A stretch of 10,961 bases of DNA, from assembly GCA_021772735.1 (NCBI GenBank), contig JAJFLK010000149.1, positions 1-10,961 of the forward strand, read 5' to 3'. The position numbers and the translations under genes were made by a program. This document shows, one piece after another, positions 5,225 through 10,961 of this stretch. This DNA is from Candidatus Sumerlaeota bacterium (GTDB lineage: Bacteria; Sumerlaeota; Sumerlaeia; MVZB01; JAJFLK01). A model generated the notes under the pieces. It was not told where the DNA came from. It ran no database searches and saw nothing but the letters and a program-made list of their open reading frames with translations. Position 1 is the first letter of the stretch, and every line of letters begins with the position of its first letter.

Positions 5225-7123
5225 GTGAACTTTCTTCTCCCGCTCGCATTGCTCGGAGGGATCAGTCTGCCGATCCTGCTGATTTTCTATTTGCTCAAGG
5301 TCAAGCGCAAGCCCGCGCGGGTCTCTTCGACTTTTCTCTGGCGCGAAGCCGTCGACGACGCTCGGGCGAGTGTTCCGTTTCAAAAACTGCGTCGCAACCT
5401 GCTGATGATTCTTCAACTTCTGACGCTCGCACTTCTGACGCTGGCCCTCGCACGCCCGATCCTGAATCTCCTTGTGCGCGAGCAGAGCTCCGCGCTCGTG
5501 CTTATCGATACCTCGGCGAGCATGGGAGCGCGCGGCCCGGCAAGCGGCCGGACGCGGCTTGAAGTGGCTCGCAAGAAGGCCTCGGACTTCATCTCGGCTA
5601 TGCCGCTCGGGAGCCAGGCCATGGTCATCGCGTTTTCGGACCGAGCCCACGTGAATGCCCCGTTCACCTCAGACCGGGCCAAATTGCGTTCGGCGATTCG
5701 CGATCTGAAAGTCGAGGCGGCGGCTGACGATTTGCGCAGTGCGATGGCGCTGGCGGGATCCCTGCTCAGTTCGGCTCCAAGGCCCCGGATCGTTGTGTTC
5801 TCAGACCGGGTCCAGCCGCCCGATGAGGTCCTCGATCCTGTGGCCGGGACGAGCATCGTTTTCGAGATGTGCGGAGAGGAGGCGGAAAATTTCGGCTGGA
5901 CCGCGATGGACGTTCGGCAGAGCAACGCGACCTCGGGCAACTTCGATCTCTTTGGTCAGGTCGCTCTTAATGGAGCGAAACCCGCCGAGGCGATCGTGCA
6001 GGTCGAAGGCGATGGAGAAATCCTGGACGTGCGGCGAATCGGGCTCGTGCCGGGCGAAGAGACCGGCGTCGTCGTCGAGAACCTGTCCCTGAATCGAGAC
6101 GGGATGATTCGTGCGACCGTCGCCGCCGTGGGCGATTTCGAAGACGCCCTGGCGATGGACAACGAGGTCTGGGCCCGCTCCGCGCCTCCGCGCGAGGTTC
6201 GAATATTGCTCTGCACGCCGGGGAACTATTTTCTCTCCCGAGCTTTGGCAACTGCCGGGTCGATCGAAGTAACCGAGTTATCCGAAGGACAGGAAGTCCC
6301 CAATATCGATTTCGATCTCGCCATCTTTGATCGAGGCCTGCCCGATACGATTCCCGATGTGCCGGCGATTTACATCGGTTCCGAATCGCTCTGGATGCCG
6401 ACCGACGCGGAGGTCGACGAGGACGCAGAATCCGGTGAGACCGGCGTGGGATCGATCACGAGTTGGGCGCCGGATCATCCGGTAACGCGCGATGTGCAGT
6501 GGTCCACGATGACCGTCTATGGCGTACGCCAACTCGCCCCCCCGCCGGGCACGCAGGTGCTCGTCGAAGCCGGCGACGTCCCGCTCATCTGCCTGGGCAG
6601 AGTTGGCGATCAGCCGGCTCTCGTCATCGCATTCGATCTTTTTCGATCCAATTTTCCGCTGCGCTCCGGCTTCCCGATTTTCGTCAAGTCCGCGATCGAT
6701 TGGATGAGGCGCGAGCGAGCGCGCCGGGACATCGTCGCATTGCGTGGCGGCGAGCCGTGGTCGACCGCGACAAGTAGCGACATCAAGCGGGTCAAAATCA
6801 TTTCGCCCGCTGGACGGGTCTGGAACCAGGTGCCAGGACCCGACGGCATCGTTTCGTTCTCGGAGACGTATGAGACAGGTGTCTGGAGCGTGGAGTTCGA
6901 CGGCAAAGCGACCGAAGAGTTTGCGGTGAATCTGATGAACCCGGAAGAATCGAAGGCGGCCATTGACCAGCAGATGCGAATCACGAGCAGCGGCGAAACC
7001 GAGACGGCCGGCCTGGACGCGGAATTGAGAACGAATCGTGAAATCTGGAAATGGTTTGCCGCCGCGGCGCTGGCGCTGCTCGTCGCCGAGTGGGTGTTCT
7101 ATCGGCGGGCGTACGCGACCTGA
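5225..7123 (+). CDS. BatA-type von Willebrand factor A membrane protein
   Basis: This is a 632-residue membrane-anchored protein with a BatA-like N-terminus and a vWA domain. Two N-terminal hydrophobic segments (about 3-24 and 58-80) flank a basic loop with KVKRKP, as in the aerotolerance-regulator N-terminal family. The vWA domain follows: MIDAS motif DTSAS at 95-99, then AFSD at 136-139 and VFSD at 191-194. These predict binding of a divalent metal and a protein partner. A long C-terminal region includes GLPDTIPDVPAIYIG. A last transmembrane helix (about 610-628) ends in the basic YRRAYAT tail. The start is chosen at GTG 5225, because the BatA segment begins there and AGG sits 7 nt upstream; the frame is open back to TTG 5159. 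Family members are often linked to MoxR ATPase and DUF58 genes, and none is visible here. The function is unknown beyond protein-protein interaction at the membrane. Confidence 0.85.
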   Translation: MNFLLPLALLGGISLPILLIFYLLKVKRKPARVSSTFLWREAVDDARASVPFQKLRRNLLMILQLLTLALLTLALARPILNLLVREQSSALVLIDTSASMGARGPASGRTRLEVARKKASDFISAMPLGSQAMVIAFSDRAHVNAPFTSDRAKLRSAIRDLKVEAAADDLRSAMALAGSLLSSAPRPRIVVFSDRVQPPDEVLDPVAGTSIVFEMCGEEAENFGWTAMDVRQSNATSGNFDLFGQVALNGAKPAEAIVQVEGDGEILDVRRIGLVPGEETGVVVENLSLNRDGMIRATVAAVGDFEDALAMDNEVWARSAPPREVRILLCTPGNYFLSRALATAGSIEVTELSEGQEVPNIDFDLAIFDRGLPDTIPDVPAIYIGSESLWMPTDAEVDEDAESGETGVGSITSWAPDHPVTRDVQWSTMTVYGVRQLAPPPGTQVLVEAGDVPLICLGRVGDQPALVIAFDLFRSNFPLRSGFPIFVKSAIDWMRRERARRDIVALRGGEPWSTATSSDIKRVKIISPAGRVWNQVPGPDGIVSFSETYETGVWSVEFDGKATEEFAVNLMNPEESKAAIDQQMRITSSGETETAGLDAELRTNREIWKWFAAAALALLVAEWVFYRRAYAT

Positions 7124-7139
7124 AAATCTCTCGGGCGAA

Positions 7140-7152
7140 TCGGCTCCGCCGA
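7140..7152. terminator. Weak hairpin between convergent genes
   Basis: TCGGC-TCC-GCCGA is a perfect 5-bp stem with a 3-nt loop in the 43-bp gap between two convergent genes. No T-run follows on either strand, so termination here is only a guess. Confidence 0.2.
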
Positions 7153-7166
7153 GTTCATTGTCCTTT

Positions 7167-7946
7167 TCACGGGAGCATCATCTCAGAGGATTCGATTGAT
7201 CCCATTTCCGGGGCCATGTCCGGCTCCATGCCCTCGTCCCTGTCTGGCCGACCACCTGTAGTAGCTTTCTTCTTCCCCGCTTGACTTCCAGAAATCGCAG
7301 GGATCGCTTTGGGCTTCCGATTCGATTCGAACCGGGCCCTTCGCCTGGCGTCTCCGCGCAGGCGAGCCTGGACAAGGCGCACCTCTCGCCGGCTGATAAC
7401 GCCGTTTGTATCGCGATCGAACCAGCCGAAGGCGTGATCGCCCGAGCTCAAGAATTCGTCGCGCTCGATGTCTCCGTTCCGATTGCGATCGAAGATTGCA
7501 ATGAATCGATCGACATCCGATTCGGCATTCAGGCGCGCGGTTCCGGCCTCGGCGCCGGTCCTCTTTTTCGCGATGGGCGCGGGGATTTTGGGGATAGCTC
7601 GCCGTTCTCTTGACGAACCCGCTGACGAGTTCCCAGAATCCTCCCGGGCGGAAACGAGCGGCGGCGAGATCGCTCCGATCTGCTCCGAATCCGCTCCTGC
7701 GACGAAGGGATTATTCCACACGACCGAATCGGGCGATGAGCCGAATGATGGTTCGCGCGCCGCTTGTCCGTCGGGCGTTGGGCCGTCCTCTCCGGCCAAG
7801 GCTGTTCCGACCAAAATCAACGCGAACGCCATCGCCCAGCCACGACCGCCGCAGATAGATTCGCCGTTCTTGCTGATCACTGAAATCATATCGCGAGTGC
7901 GGCCACCGGGCAGTTCATTAGTTGCCTGGCCGCATATACCTGGCAT
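7167..7946 (-). CDS. Secreted EF-hand calcium-binding protein
   Basis: This 259-residue protein carries two adjacent EF-hand loops: DRNRNGDIERDE at 153-164 and DRDTNGVISRRE at 177-188. Both have the Asp/Asn, Gly and terminal Glu pattern for calcium. The start ATG 7946 has GAGGG 7 nt upstream and a promoter-like sequence at 7989-8018. The N-terminus is long for a signal peptide, but a hydrophobic run (MAFALILVGTALA, 39-51) ends in an A-x-A cleavage site before GEDG, so export is likely. ATG 7889 (residue 20) is an alternative start that would give a more usual signal peptide. A low-complexity, Pro/Ser/Gly-rich linker fills 55-140. The tail after the EF hands is basic, then acidic and Met-rich. 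Small exported EF-hand proteins are frequent in planctomycetes. The target is unknown. Confidence 0.8.
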   Translation of the reverse strand: MPGICGQATNELPGGRTRDMISVISKNGESICGGRGWAMAFALILVGTALAGEDGPTPDGQAAREPSFGSSPDSVVWNNPFVAGADSEQIGAISPPLVSAREDSGNSSAGSSRERRAIPKIPAPIAKKRTGAEAGTARLNAESDVDRFIAIFDRNRNGDIERDEFLSSGDHAFGWFDRDTNGVISRREVRLVQARLRGDARRRARFESNRKPKAIPAISGSQAGKKKATTGGRPDRDEGMEPDMAPEMGSIESSEMMLP

Positions 7947-7988
7947 CGATTCGCCCTCGGCTGGCCCAGGGTCCGAGAACTTTCGCTC

Positions 7989-8018
7989 ATCATATCACCG
8001 CATTGGATGAGGTGGGAA
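7989..8018 (-). promoter_or_regulatory. Putative promoter of the EF-hand gene
   Basis: On the minus strand, TTCCCA (+ 8013-8018) and TATGAT (+ 7989-7994, five of six to TATAAT) are 18 bp apart. Transcription would begin about 35 nt before the ATG at 7946, leaving room for the GAGGG ribosome site. Confidence 0.4.
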
Positions 8019-8048
8019 ACATTTCGCCCGATTGATCCGCTCTGTGCC

Positions 8049-8097
8049 AAAAAGAAAGCCGCCGGGCTCTGGCGTTTTGAGCCATGAACCCGGCGGC
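8049..8097 (-). terminator. Rho-independent terminator of the DUF2911 gene
   Basis: On the minus strand, GCCGCCGGG (+ 8089-8097) pairs perfectly with CCCGGCGGC (+ 8058-8066), and TTTCTTTTT follows directly (+ 8049-8057). GGCTC and GAGCC can also pair inside the loop. It lies 28 bp after the DUF2911 stop, which is where a terminator for that gene should be. Confidence 0.85.
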
Positions 8098-8125
8098 GGC
8101 AGACCTGCGAACACTTCGGCGAGGG

Positions 8126-9475
8126 CTATCCCTCGTCAGCCGCCACATCGGCCAGCGAGAACTTGACGCGCCCTTCCTCGCTCCCCCAGGCAAATCGCAG
8201 AATCGCTCCGTCCCCCTCGCTCTCAAGGTCGATCTGAAGAAATCGGGCCGGTTCCTCAAGCGCGGACATCTCGAACGGAATCTCAAGAAGATCGCTATCG
8301 GATTGGTACATCGTCGACCACACATCGGCCTTCTCGTTGATGAGCAAAACCCACCCGTCGCCCGAACGCCGCGCCCACAGGCCGTACCATCCGGCCTTGA
8401 GGACGTGGTTGCCGAACTTAAGGTCGGCGTCTGTCTTGAACTTGGTCGCCTGATCCGCGCCCATCGACCAGATTGTACCGTCGGCGAGCGAATCGAGCAT
8501 CGCTGCGGACTCGGGACTATCGACCGCCGGCTTGCCATAGAAGACGCGAACGCGTTTTTCGCCGAGTGCCAAGCGAGCCGTGCTGCGCCGGATAACGCCC
8601 GATGCGCCGGCCTCGGCCAGGCCCTCAGCAGTTCGCTTGTCCAGACCGGTGACTTCCATCGAGAAGCCTCCGCCGCCTGCGGACTGGACGTTGCCGATCA
8701 GCTCGCGTCCGTCGCGTTCAAGCCTCATTTCGAGATCGATCACTTGATCGCCGAAAGCCAGGTCGAATCGCAGAATCATGGTCTCGCCTTCGCGCTCGAG
8801 GTCAGTGATCGTCTGAGGACCGATCGGCGCGGGCATGTCCAGGTACGCGACGAAAAAGCCATCGACTTCTTCGAAGGCAAGATCGACCTGCTGCCCCTCG
8901 GGCCCGCCCGGCCCGCCTTTAACGGTCAGCACCCATTCTTCGTTGAACCCGACGCCTTCCGATGCGGTCAAGCGACGCTCGGGTTTATCCGCCGCGGCGC
9001 GGAGCTCTTCGATCTTCGCATGAAGCGCGGTCTCGGCTGCGCTTCCCGAGCGCGCGCCTTCCAAGGGCAGCGTCATCATGCCCCCGCCGACCACCGCCTC
9101 TCCGGTGAAGCCATCGCCATCGACATCGATCTCGATCTGCACATCCATCTCGTTGTCGCCCATGCTCATCATGTAGGTCAGGACGTGCTTGTCTCCATCG
9201 ACCTCAATGTCATCGATGACAATATCGCCGAGCTGCGCTGTCTTGAACATGACGGCCAGGCCCTCGCCGCTCTCGGCATCCGTGACCGTAAGGTTGGCCT
9301 CCTGCGGGGCGCCGCCGAGAACCAGCATCACGAACCAATCGCCGCGAAGCTCCTCGAGCGTTGCCGGCTCACCCGCCGGCGCGGCTTCCTGGGCGATCGC
9401 CGATGCGCAAATCAGAGTCAGTCCCATCACCATCGCAAGTCCCGCGCTTGCGTTACGTTTCAATTCGGTCAGCAT
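8126..9475 (-). CDS. Secreted DUF2911 protein with a duplicated N-terminal domain
   Basis: This is a 449-residue exported protein of unknown function. The start ATG 9475 is preceded by AGGAGA 7 nt upstream; an in-frame ATG 42 nt earlier lacks this. Residues 1-28 form a signal peptide (basic LKR, hydrophobic core, cleavage after ASAIA). Two beta-rich repeats follow, about 41-142 and 175-280. Each begins with a WxV/WxL strand and contains a D/E-x-D/E-G-D turn and a late Gly-rich strand. The C-terminal domain (about 305-443) is DUF2911, recognised from RVRVFYGKP, IWSMGADQAT, LKAGWYGLWA, VLLINEKADVWST and FAWGSEEGRV. DUF2911 usually stands alone in proteins of about 170-190 residues, so the added repeats are unusual. 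It has its own ribosome site, a candidate promoter at 9515-9543 and a strong terminator, so it is probably a single-gene unit. Confidence 0.85.
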   Translation of the reverse strand: MLTELKRNASAGLAMVMGLTLICASAIAQEAAPAGEPATLEELRGDWFVMLVLGGAPQEANLTVTDAESGEGLAVMFKTAQLGDIVIDDIEVDGDKHVLTYMMSMGDNEMDVQIEIDVDGDGFTGEAVVGGGMMTLPLEGARSGSAAETALHAKIEELRAAADKPERRLTASEGVGFNEEWVLTVKGGPGGPEGQQVDLAFEEVDGFFVAYLDMPAPIGPQTITDLEREGETMILRFDLAFGDQVIDLEMRLERDGRELIGNVQSAGGGGFSMEVTGLDKRTAEGLAEAGASGVIRRSTARLALGEKRVRVFYGKPAVDSPESAAMLDSLADGTIWSMGADQATKFKTDADLKFGNHVLKAGWYGLWARRSGDGWVLLINEKADVWSTMYQSDSDLLEIPFEMSALEEPARFLQIDLESEGDGAILRFAWGSEEGRVKFSLADVAADEG

Positions 9476-9482
9476 GTTTCTC

Positions 9483-9488
9483 TCTCCT
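9483..9488 (-). promoter_or_regulatory. Ribosome binding site deciding the DUF2911 start
   Basis: AGGAGA on the minus strand lies 7 nt before ATG 9475. It selects this start over the in-frame ATG at 9517, which would add 14 residues before the signal peptide. Confidence 0.75.
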
Positions 9489-9498
9489 ATCATGATTA

Positions 9499-9513
9499 CG
9501 GGCGTCATGCCCG
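9499..9513 (-). repeat. Small hairpin in the DUF2911 leader
   Basis: CGGGC and GCCCG pair over a 5-nt loop, between the putative -10 and the ribosome site. It may only shape the mRNA leader; no regulatory role can be shown. Confidence 0.25.
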
Positions 9514-9514
9514 C

Positions 9515-9543
9515 CAAATATCCGAAACTTGTAGCTCGCTCAA
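9515..9543 (-). promoter_or_regulatory. Putative promoter of the DUF2911 gene
   Basis: On the minus strand, TTGAGC (+ 9538-9543) and TATTTG (+ 9515-9520) are exactly 17 bp apart, each with four of six consensus bases. The spacing to the ribosome site is reasonable. The upstream PhyH gene ends 75 bp before it. Confidence 0.35.
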
Positions 9544-9618
9544 TATACGGGCCCAGAACAACAAATCGAAGGCCACGCTGCGAGCAGGCGGGCGAGCTTG
9601 CCGCGCCCTCTTAATTGA

Positions 9619-10479
9619 CTATACACACCCTGCATATGTTTGGCCGCGCACATGCCGCATATTGAAGTAGTGGATCGGCTGATTGATCCACTTGCACCTG
9701 GCGCTCGCCATATGAACTGTCATGACCCTCCGGTGCCGCTGCGTCGAATTGCCTCCGGTCTTGTGGAGCAGGTGCGAGTGGAAGAATACACCATCGCCGG
9801 GCTCAAGTTCGACGACGACCTCTTCAGGGCTTTCATCATATCCTTCGACGGCGAATACGCCCGCGTTAATCTCGGAGCCTTCAGGAGTCACGTGCTTGAC
9901 GAGACCGAGCTTGTGCGAGCGGGGGATGACCCTTAGCGTCCCGTTTTCGGCATCGACCTTATCGAGCGCGACCCAGGTTCCCATCACCAGATCGTGCGGA
10001 CCGAATGGGAAATAATACGCGTCCTGGTGATAGTTGTGCACGGCCTCGACTACACCCGGCGGCTTGTAAATCATCATCGTCAGAAACGCGACAAGGTCCG
10101 GTCCGAGGAGGCTTTGGGCAGCGTCAAGTAGCTTAGGCGTCGAAGCATATTTCCGAAACAGCTCGTCGTAGCGGTCCGGAAACATGAACTTCCACAAGCC
10201 TTCTTCCGGGTCGTCGACCTGGATCATCCCCCTGGCAACGCGAACGTCACGAACGACCATCGCCTCGGACCCTTCGGGAAGATCGCCCAAGGCAAACTGG
10301 CGGGCTCGCGCCTTGATCTGGTCGATGTGCTTTTGCGTGACAACATCACGAACGACCACGTAACCCTCGTCGTTGTAGTGGCGCAGCTCTTCTTTGCTGA
10401 GCTGAAACGCGGCCTCTTGAGTTGTCGGCAGGGTCGGGACCACGATTATCCGTTTCGTTTCATAAGCCGGGGGCTTCAT
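9619..10479 (-). CDS. PhyH family Fe(II)/2-oxoglutarate dioxygenase
   Basis: This 286-residue enzyme is a phytanoyl-CoA dioxygenase-family protein, which would hydroxylate a small organic substrate using Fe(II), 2-oxoglutarate and oxygen in the cytosol. The metal-binding triad is visible: H151 and D153 in HNYHQDAYYFP, and H239 in HSHLLHKTGGNS. An Arg in QRHRRVM (R248-R251) is placed to bind 2-oxoglutarate. NGTLRVIPRSHKLG (179-192) is the conserved family strand, and LSKEELRHYNDEGYVVV (28-43) is the usual PhyH opening. The length is typical. ATG 10479 is the only ATG in the N-terminal part, but its ribosome site is poor (AGG directly before it). The family has very varied substrates, including phytanoyl-CoA, ectoine and small natural products, and the sequence does not choose between them. 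A 7-bp inverted repeat lies just upstream. Confidence 0.88.
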   Translation of the reverse strand: MKPPAYETKRIIVVPTLPTTQEAAFQLSKEELRHYNDEGYVVVRDVVTQKHIDQIKARARQFALGDLPEGSEAMVVRDVRVARGMIQVDDPEEGLWKFMFPDRYDELFRKYASTPKLLDAAQSLLGPDLVAFLTMMIYKPPGVVEAVHNYHQDAYYFPFGPHDLVMGTWVALDKVDAENGTLRVIPRSHKLGLVKHVTPEGSEINAGVFAVEGYDESPEEVVVELEPGDGVFFHSHLLHKTGGNSTQRHRRVMTVHMASARCKWINQPIHYFNMRHVRGQTYAGCV

Positions 10480-10492
10480 CCTGGAAGGCGGT

Positions 10493-10512
10493 AGATGACG
10501 AGTGTGTCATCT
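10493..10512. repeat. 7-bp inverted repeat upstream of the PhyH gene
   Basis: AGATGAC at 10493-10499 and GTCATCT at 10506-10512 pair perfectly over a 6-nt loop, 13 bp before the PhyH start. It could be an operator, or an mRNA hairpin near the weak ribosome site. Confidence 0.4.
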
Positions 10513-10715
10513 TTACCCGGCCAAAGCAATGCACACTTTTATCTCGGTGGAGTTTCCGCGCCCGCGATCCACGATTCAATGCCTTGGGAGAACCCCCTGC
10601 GGGATCGATGAGACTTGAAGACGGGGCCAAAGGGCACACGAAATCTATAAGACAGGTCAGCTTTAATGAGTCCATCGCCGAGGTCTTGCCCAGGGTAAAT
10701 GAGGCTGCACCCTAG

Positions 10716-10961
10716 ATGCTCGACGTCCTTGAGAAAACCGGGGCCGAAGGCGAGAACGGATATCCGGAAATCATCATTGAATTGAGTTTGGTCGCCAAAG
10801 AAGCAAGCGCCCCGGCCGAAGAAACGCCTGAAGATACGCCGAAGTCTGAGGCTGAGGCCGCGTCCGAATCGCAGAGCGTGGAGGTGGAAGCGACCGCCGG
10901 CGACGGAGCTGCGGATAGCACAGCCGAAGACAGCGCCGAGCAATCTGAAAGCCAGCCCGCG
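10716..10961 (+). CDS. Partial protein with acidic Ala/Glu/Ser-rich tail
   Basis: An open frame begins at ATG 10716 and runs off the window end (82 codons so far). GAGG at 10701-10704, 11 nt upstream, may be its ribosome site. A TAG directly precedes the ATG in the same frame. The first 25 residues (for example VLEKTGAEG and PEIIIELS) look like folded sequence. From about residue 30 the protein becomes a low-complexity chain rich in Ala, Glu, Ser and Thr. The segment around KTG and IIIEL weakly resembles the C-terminal end of ribosomal protein bL17, which in some bacteria carries such an acidic tail. I cannot confirm this. The minus-strand frame over the same bases is Phe/Arg-rich and looks like a shadow. 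Function unknown. Confidence 0.5.
   Translation, partial: MLDVLEKTGAEGENGYPEIIIELSLVAKEASAPAEETPEDTPKSEAEAASESQSVEVEATAGDGAADSTAEDSAEQSESQPA

Noticed and set aside
9590..9608. GGGCG/CGCCC hairpin after the PhyH gene as a terminator
   Set aside because: The stem is only 5 bp, and no T-run follows on the minus strand.
8084..9670. 528-codon open frame on the + strand opposite the DUF2911 gene
   Set aside because: The minus-strand gene has a signal peptide, a recognised domain, an AGGAGA ribosome site and a matching terminator. The + frame is a His/Arg/Leu-rich antisense shadow without a domain.
10539..10943. 134-codon minus-strand frame near the right end
   Set aside because: It is Phe/Arg/Gly-rich, the expected complement of an acidic Ala/Glu-rich + frame, with no domain. 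I kept the + frame with modest confidence.
1..10961. CRISPR array, diversity-generating retroelement or toxin-antitoxin pair
   Set aside because: No regularly spaced long repeats, no reverse transcriptase motif and no small paired genes were visible.

Overview
The window looks like a chromosomal segment of a planctomycete-like bacterium with a small integrated mobile element at its left end. The host assignment is an inference. It rests on the gene types to the right: a BatA-type von Willebrand factor A membrane protein, a secreted EF-hand protein, a secreted DUF2911 protein and a phytanoyl-CoA dioxygenase-like enzyme. Such families are common in Planctomycetota. No rRNA or other clear taxonomic marker is present.

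Left region (1 to about 4011): the integrase-proximal end of a tRNA-integrated element. In order on the + strand it holds an unrecognised 326-residue protein, a Rep_trans/MOB_T-type replication initiator or relaxase, a small helix-turn-helix protein whose start overlaps the relaxase stop (ATGA), and a tyrosine recombinase. The recombinase ends 14 bp from the 3' end of a tRNA-Arg(CCU) gene on the other strand. No copy of the tRNA 3' end is visible at the left, so the far attachment site lies outside the window. The 5' part of the relaxase/initiator gene carries two strong inverted repeats that are candidates for its nicking origin (oriT or dso). A third inverted repeat sits just before the gene.

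Right region (4202 to 10961): host genes. A crotonase-fold enzyme lacking both hydratase glutamates and a BatA/vWA membrane protein lie on the + strand, each with a plausible promoter. Three minus-strand genes follow: a secreted EF-hand protein with its own promoter, a secreted DUF2911 fusion protein with a good ribosome site and a strong rho-independent terminator, and a PhyH-type Fe(II)/2-oxoglutarate oxygenase. A + strand gene with an acidic, Ala/Glu/Ser-rich tail starts at 10716 and runs off the end. These genes do not form one obvious pathway.

No gene-free stretch exceeds 300 bases. The gaps at 1-204, 4086-4284, 5089-5224, 7947-8125, 9476-9618 and 10480-10715 hold the promoters, repeats and terminator listed below and otherwise nothing I can identify. 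The most interesting part is the compact relaxase-xis-int module with its embedded candidate origin and its unknown companion protein.
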